DNA from: CAZYXZ01 sp964651395
GTDB lineage: Bacteria > Actinomycetota > Actinomycetes > BP-191
NCBI GenBank assembly: GCA_964651395.1
Contig: CAZYXZ010000041.1
Span: 1-28,364, forward strand
Direction: 5' to 3'
DNA: 28,364 nucleotides
Of the stretch, positions 24,977 through 28,364 are shown in pieces (within the stretch, counting starts at the first letter, position 1; every line of letters begins with the position of its first letter). The notes below the pieces were generated by a model. The model was not told where the DNA came from, did not search any database, and saw nothing but the letters and a program-made list of their open reading frames with translations. The position numbers were made by a program, and so were the translations under genes.

Positions 24977-24982
24977 TATCCT
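24977..24982 (+). promoter_or_regulatory. Possible -10 box for the thiolase gene
   Basis: TATCCT, about 40 bases before ATG 25022, giving a leader of about 33 bases with AGGAGG. TAGCAAG (24986-24992) lies at the expected transcription start. The same 67-base space must also hold the epimerase promoter on the other strand. Confidence 0.4.
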
Positions 24983-25021
24983 GCGTAGCAAGGCAGTCTC
25001 TCAACAGCAGGAGGAGCACGC

Positions 25022-26200
25022 ATGTCCGGCTCGGTGATCGTCGCAGGTGCGCGCACCCCCATCGGCAAGCTGCTCGGCGGGCTGGCCGGCTTCTCGGCCG
25101 CCGACCTGGGGGGCGTCGCCATCAAGGCGGCGCTCGAGAAGGCGGGGGTGGCGCCCGACCAGGTCGACTACGTGATCATGGGGCAGGTGCTGCAGGCCGG
25201 TGCCGGCCAGATCCCGGCGCGCCAGGCCGCGGTCAAGGCCGGCATCTCCATGAACGTGCCCGCGCTGACCATCAACAAGGTCTGCCTGTCGGGCATCGAC
25301 GCGATCGCACTGGCCGACCAGCTGATCCGGGCAGGCGAGTTCGACGTCGTCGTGGCCGGCGGCATGGAGTCGATGACGCAGGCGCCGCACCTGCTGCCCA
25401 GCTCGCGGGTCGGCTTCAAGTACGGCGACACGAAGCTGGTCGACTCCATGGCCTACGACGGGCTCTTCTGCGCCTTCGACCAGGTCGCGATGGGCGAGTC
25501 CACCGAGGGCTACAACAAGAAGCTCGGCATCAGCCGCGAGGAGCAGGACGAGTTCTCGGCCCGTTCGCACGAGCGCGCTGCGGAGGCCATGAAGAACGGC
25601 ACCTTCGACGCGGAGATCGCGCCGGTGCCGATCCCGCAGCGCAAGGGCGACCCGATCCTGTTCACCGAGGACGAGGGCGTGCGCCCGGGCACGACCGCCG
25701 AGTCGCTCGGCGCGCTCAAGCCGGCCTTCGCCAAGGACGGCACGATCACCGCCGGCTCCGCGTCACAGATCTCCGACGGCGCGTGCGCCGTCGTCGTGAT
25801 GTCGCGCGCGAAGGCGGAGGAGCTCGGCGTCCCGGTGCTGGCGGAGATCGGCGCCCACGGCGTCGTCGCCGGCCCGGACGCGTCGCTGCAGTCGCAGCCG
25901 GCCAATGCCATCAAGAAGGCGCTCGCCCGCGAAGGGCTCAGCGTCGACGACCTCGACCTGGTCGAGATCAACGAGGCCTTCGCGTCCGTCGGCATCCAGT
26001 CGATGAAGGAGCTCGGGCTGGGCGCGGACAAGGTGAACGTCAACGGCGGCGCCATCGCCCTCGGCCACCCGATCGGGATGTCCGGCGCCCGCATCGTGCT
26101 GCACCTCGCCCTCGAGCTCCAGCGGCGCGGCGGCGGCGTGGGCGCGGCCGCGTTGTGCGGCGGCGGCGGTCAGGGCGACGCCCTGATCATCCGCGTGTGA
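25022..26200 (+). CDS. Acetyl-CoA C-acetyltransferase (acetoacetyl-CoA thiolase)
   Basis: A 392-residue thiolase joining two acetyl-CoA into acetoacetyl-CoA, or the reverse. The nucleophile is Cys88 (INKVCLSGIDAI), the His is His349 (GGAIALGHPIGMSG) and the acid/base Cys is Cys379 (ALCGGGGQGDALI). The NEAF motif (VEINEAFASVG) is present. Length and motifs fit the AtoB/PhaA type. ATG 25022 has AGGAGG 8 bases upstream. The stop overlaps the MeaB start (GTGA). It would feed the 3-hydroxyacyl-CoA dehydrogenase and Ccr in this window. Confidence 0.95.
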   Translation: MSGSVIVAGARTPIGKLLGGLAGFSAADLGGVAIKAALEKAGVAPDQVDYVIMGQVLQAGAGQIPARQAAVKAGISMNVPALTINKVCLSGIDAIALADQLIRAGEFDVVVAGGMESMTQAPHLLPSSRVGFKYGDTKLVDSMAYDGLFCAFDQVAMGESTEGYNKKLGISREEQDEFSARSHERAAEAMKNGTFDAEIAPVPIPQRKGDPILFTEDEGVRPGTTAESLGALKPAFAKDGTITAGSASQISDGACAVVVMSRAKAEELGVPVLAEIGAHGVVAGPDASLQSQPANAIKKALAREGLSVDDLDLVEINEAFASVGIQSMKELGLGADKVNVNGGAIALGHPIGMSGARIVLHLALELQRRGGGVGAAALCGGGGQGDALIIRV

Positions 26201-27171
26201 CAGAGGCGGTCGAGGAGTCCGTCGTCGCCGAGCTGGTCCGCCGCGCGGTCGCGGGCGAGCCCCGTGCCGTCGGCCGGCTGATCTCGCTGGTCGAGGACGC
26301 CGCGCCGGAGCTGCGCGACGTGATGGCGGCACTCGTGCCGCACGGCGGCCGGGCGCGCATCATCGGGTTGACCGGGTCTCCCGGCGTCGGCAAGTCCACG
26401 ACGACGGCCGCGTTGGTGGCGGCGTACCGGAAGGCCGGCCGCCGGGTCGGCGTGCTGGCGGTGGACCCGTCGTCGCCGTTCTCCGGTGGCGCCCTGCTCG
26501 GCGACCGCGTGCGCATGCAGGACCACGCCACCGACGACGGGGTCTTCATCCGTTCGATGGCCACGCGCGGACACCTCGGCGGGCTGTCCTGGGCGGCGCC
26601 GCAGGCGTTGCGCGTGATGGACGCCGCGGGGTTCGAGGTGATCCTCGTCGAGACGGTGGGGGTGGGCCAGGCCGAGGTGGAGATCGCCTCGCAGGCGGAC
26701 ACCACGGTCGTGCTGCTCGCTCCCGGCATGGGCGACGGCATCCAGGCCGCGAAGGCGGGGGTGCTCGAGATCGCCGACGTGTTCGCGGTGAACAAGGCCG
26801 ACCGCGACGGCGCCGACGCCACGGTCCGCGAGATGCGCAACATGCTCACGCTGGGCGACCGGATCAAGAACCGGGAATGGCTGCCGCCGGTGCTCAAGCT
26901 GGTCGCGGTCAAGGGTGAAGGCGTCGACGAGCTCGTGGACGCCCTCGACGCCCACGACGCCTGGCTCCGCTCCTCCGGCGAGGGGGAGCGTCGGCGGACC
27001 GCGCGAGCTGCCGCCGAGATCGAGGCGATCGCGGTGACCAGCCTGCGCGAGAGGCTGGCCGACGTGCACGGGTCGGCCGCGCTCGACGCGCTCGCCGCCG
27101 ACGTCGTCGCCGCCCGCCTCGACCCCTACGCTGCCGCCGACCGCCTGCTGGAAGCATCCACAGGGGGCTAG
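26197..27171 (+). CDS. meaB: MeaB/ArgK-type G-protein chaperone of acyl-CoA mutases
   Basis: A 324-residue P-loop GTPase of the G3E class that loads adenosylcobalamin onto, and protects, methylmalonyl-CoA or isobutyryl-CoA mutase. The Walker A motif is GSPGVGKST at residues 60-68, followed by VLAVDPSSPFSGGALLGDRV with the base-stacking RMQDHA. Next come RGHLGGLSWAAPQALRVMDA, VETVGVGQAEVEIA and the guanine motif NKAD. The C-terminal dimerisation helices run from about residue 265. The start is GTG 26197, overlapping the thiolase stop (GTGA), so the two are translationally coupled. The isobutyryl-CoA-mutase-like gene 900 bases downstream is the likeliest client. Confidence 0.95.
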   Translation: MTEAVEESVVAELVRRAVAGEPRAVGRLISLVEDAAPELRDVMAALVPHGGRARIIGLTGSPGVGKSTTTAALVAAYRKAGRRVGVLAVDPSSPFSGGALLGDRVRMQDHATDDGVFIRSMATRGHLGGLSWAAPQALRVMDAAGFEVILVETVGVGQAEVEIASQADTTVVLLAPGMGDGIQAAKAGVLEIADVFAVNKADRDGADATVREMRNMLTLGDRIKNREWLPPVLKLVAVKGEGVDELVDALDAHDAWLRSSGEGERRRTARAAAEIEAIAVTSLRERLADVHGSAALDALAADVVAARLDPYAAADRLLEASTGG

Positions 27172-27192
27172 CGAAGCCCGCGTTGGCGGTTC

Positions 27193-27198
27193 TAGCAT
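27193..27198 (+). promoter_or_regulatory. Possible -10 box for the PKD-like secreted protein
   Basis: TAGCAT, 19 bases before ATG 27218, giving a very short leader that holds a GGGGGG purine tract as the ribosome site. Confidence 0.4.
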
Positions 27199-27217
27199 CC
27201 GCCGCGGGGGGTCACCG

Positions 27218-28063
27218 ATGAGGCTGCGCGCGGTGGCGGTTGCGCTGGCGCTGGTCGCCGGGCTGTCCGCGAGCGCGTCTGCGCAGTCGAGCGACGTCGA
27301 GGTGACGCCCGGGGAGTCGTCGTACGACGGCGAGATCGTCGTGCGCGGCGAGGACGGGTCGGCGACGTCGGTCGGTGGCGGCGGATCCTGCGACGGGTGC
27401 GTCTGGCGCCTGGTGCCGGACTGCCCGGGCAACGCGCCGCCGCAGGCCGGACCGGACGGCGCCATCCAGCCGGGCGGCGACGAGATGTGCTCCGGTGCGA
27501 GCGTCGGCTGCCCCAGCGGCCAGGTCCACTTCCGGGTCTACCGCAAGCGTCCGGGGGAGTCCTTCGAGCACGTGAGCACGATCTGCCTCGGTGGCGGGCG
27601 TGACGTCGTCAGCACCGCCGCCATCCGCGCCGAGGTCGATCGCTACCTCACGACGATGCCGCTCCCGCTGCCCGGCCTGCACGTGCAGCCGCACGGTCCT
27701 TCGGTCGTCGGCGTCCCCGCGATCTTCTACGCCGACCCGCCGGCGACCGTGACCGACACCTTCGGCCCGCTCGGGCTGCGGGTCCGCATCGTCGCCGTGC
27801 CGGTCAGCTGGCTCTGGGAGCCCCAGGCGGGCGTGTCCTTCGTGACCGACGGGCCTGGCGCGCCGTACCCCCGCCGCGACGTCACGCATGCCTATACCGC
27901 CCTCGGCCGCTACACCGCCCGCGTCACCGCGACCTGGAGCGGCAGCTACGCGATCGCGGGCATCGACGGCCAGCTGCCCGTGCGCGGCACCGTGCGGCGT
28001 ACCTCCACGACTGTCCTGGAGGTCAGGGAGGCGCGCTCGGAGCTGGTCCAGGGGGACGACTGA
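27218..28063 (+). CDS. Secreted protein with a PKD-like C-terminal domain
   Basis: A 281-residue protein with a Sec signal peptide (MRLRAVAVALALVAGLSASA, probable cleavage after residue 22 at ASA-Q). A Gly-rich stretch (TSVGGGGSCDGC) precedes a six-Cys region up to about residue 128. The C-terminal part resembles a PKD/Ig-like domain: WLWEPQAGVSF, then VTHAYTALGRYTARVTATWS, the usual aromatic end of a PKD strand pair. No anchor or sorting signal is visible, so it should be released or cell-wall associated. It sits between meaB and the mutase gene but has no evident link to them. The exact family is not recognised. Confidence 0.75.
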   Translation: MRLRAVAVALALVAGLSASASAQSSDVEVTPGESSYDGEIVVRGEDGSATSVGGGGSCDGCVWRLVPDCPGNAPPQAGPDGAIQPGGDEMCSGASVGCPSGQVHFRVYRKRPGESFEHVSTICLGGGRDVVSTAAIRAEVDRYLTTMPLPLPGLHVQPHGPSVVGVPAIFYADPPATVTDTFGPLGLRVRIVAVPVSWLWEPQAGVSFVTDGPGAPYPRRDVTHAYTALGRYTARVTATWSGSYAIAGIDGQLPVRGTVRRTSTTVLEVREARSELVQGDD

Positions 28064-28081
28064 GTGGTGGCCGCCGATCGG

Positions 28082-28087
28082 TAGGCT
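28082..28087 (+). promoter_or_regulatory. -10 box for the isobutyryl-CoA mutase gene (leaderless type)
   Basis: TAGGCT, 6 bases before ATG 28094. It is identical to the boxes at 6305-6310 and 8007-8012 on the other strand. No ribosome site is present. Confidence 0.55.
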
Positions 28088-28093
28088 GTGCTC

Positions 28094-28364
28094 ATGAGCG
28101 ACGACGGCCGGGCCCGCTGGCAGCAGCGCTACGACGCCGCCACCAAGCGCGACGCGGACTTCACGACGCTGTCCGGTGTCGAGGTCGACCCGGTCTACGG
28201 TCCCCGCCCCGGTGAGGTGGTCGAGGACTTCGACCGGATCGGCTGGCCGGGCGAGTTCCCGTTCACGCGGGGGCTCTACCCGAGCGGCAACCGCGGGCGC
28301 ATGTGGACCATCCGGCAGTTCGCCGGCTTCGGCAACGCGCAGCAGACCAACGAGCGCTACAAGA
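28094..28364 (+). CDS. icmA: Isobutyryl-CoA-mutase-type large subunit, N-terminal part (partial)
   Basis: The gene runs off the right edge; 90 residues are visible. The sequence DFTTLSGVEVDPVYGPRPGE, FPFTRGLYPSGNRGRMW and TIRQFAGFGNAQQTNERYK belongs to the B12-dependent acyl-CoA mutase large subunits and is closest to actinobacterial IcmA. At the position of methylmalonyl-CoA mutase Tyr89 (TIRQY) there is Phe76 (TIRQF), the residue known for isobutyryl-CoA mutases. It probably interconverts isobutyryl-CoA and n-butyryl-CoA together with a separate small B12 subunit, not seen here. The start ATG 28094 is supported by the TAGGCT box 6 bases upstream. The second diagnostic residue and the domain end lie outside the window. 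Confidence 0.85.
   Translation, partial: MSDDGRARWQQRYDAATKRDADFTTLSGVEVDPVYGPRPGEVVEDFDRIGWPGEFPFTRGLYPSGNRGRMWTIRQFAGFGNAQQTNERYK

Noticed and set aside
24955..25125. Longer epimerase reading frame with starts inside the thiolase gene
   Set aside because: GTG 24954 has a good ribosome site and matches the family N-terminus; the extra residues are unlike the fold.

Overview
The window is a dense stretch of high-GC DNA, by eye about 70% G+C. Gene content points to an actinobacterium: ATP-synthase operon, PduO-type cobalamin adenosyltransferase divergent from murA, a MurA with Asp at the usual active-site Cys, a TIGR03086-type protein, MeaA-type ethylmalonyl-CoA mutase and IcmA. From memory, Mycobacterium tuberculosis has the same anchors in the same order (atp operon, adenosyltransferase/murA, epimerase/thiolase), so this looks like an actinobacterial core neighbourhood carrying extra genes. 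I cannot place it to order or genus. I see no rRNA, tRNA, CRISPR, insertion sequence or prophage. No gap between genes exceeds about 105 bases.

Layout. 1-5423: ATP synthase genes atpE (tail only), atpF, atpH, atpA, atpG, atpD. 5448-6297: a long hairpin and an unrecognised minus-strand gene that separates atpD from atpC. 6401-7378: atpC and a TIGR03086-type protein, closed by a second long hairpin. 7422-9330: cobalamin adenosyltransferase (-) and murA (+), divergent. 9369-11219: a coupled operon of two SCP2-like lipid-binding proteins, a NifU-C-type CxxC protein and a crotonase-fold protein. 11243-12477: a thioredoxin-fold CxxC protein converging on an alpha/beta hydrolase. 12511-16858: ethylmalonyl-CoA mutase, an RsbW-like ATP-binding protein and a two-module 3-hydroxyacyl-CoA dehydrogenase. 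16876-19028: a DUF1232 protein, a small Cys/His protein and two alpha/beta hydrolases. 19025-21423 (-): a zinc alcohol dehydrogenase and an AI-2E-family membrane protein. 21481-22377: a secreted protein. 22374-24954 (-): crotonyl-CoA carboxylase/reductase, a VIT1/CCC1-type membrane protein and methylmalonyl-CoA epimerase. 25022-28364 (+): acetoacetyl-CoA thiolase, MeaB, a secreted PKD-like protein and the start of an isobutyryl-CoA-mutase-type large subunit.

How they fit together. Thiolase, 3-hydroxyacyl-CoA dehydrogenase, Ccr, epimerase and Ecm cover most of the upper ethylmalonyl-CoA pathway, from acetyl-CoA to methylsuccinyl-CoA. The window also holds two B12-dependent acyl-CoA mutases, a B12 adenosyltransferase and a G-protein chaperone. 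The later pathway enzymes (methylsuccinyl-CoA dehydrogenase, mesaconyl-CoA hydratase, malyl-CoA lyase) are not here.

Two architectural patterns stand out. Eight genes have a TANNNT box ending 6-7 bases before the start codon, with a ninth near-match at murA; this is the signature of leaderless transcription. The five convergent gene junctions are closed either by a 22-25 bp hairpin (two) or by a reciprocal CTAG stop-codon overlap (three).
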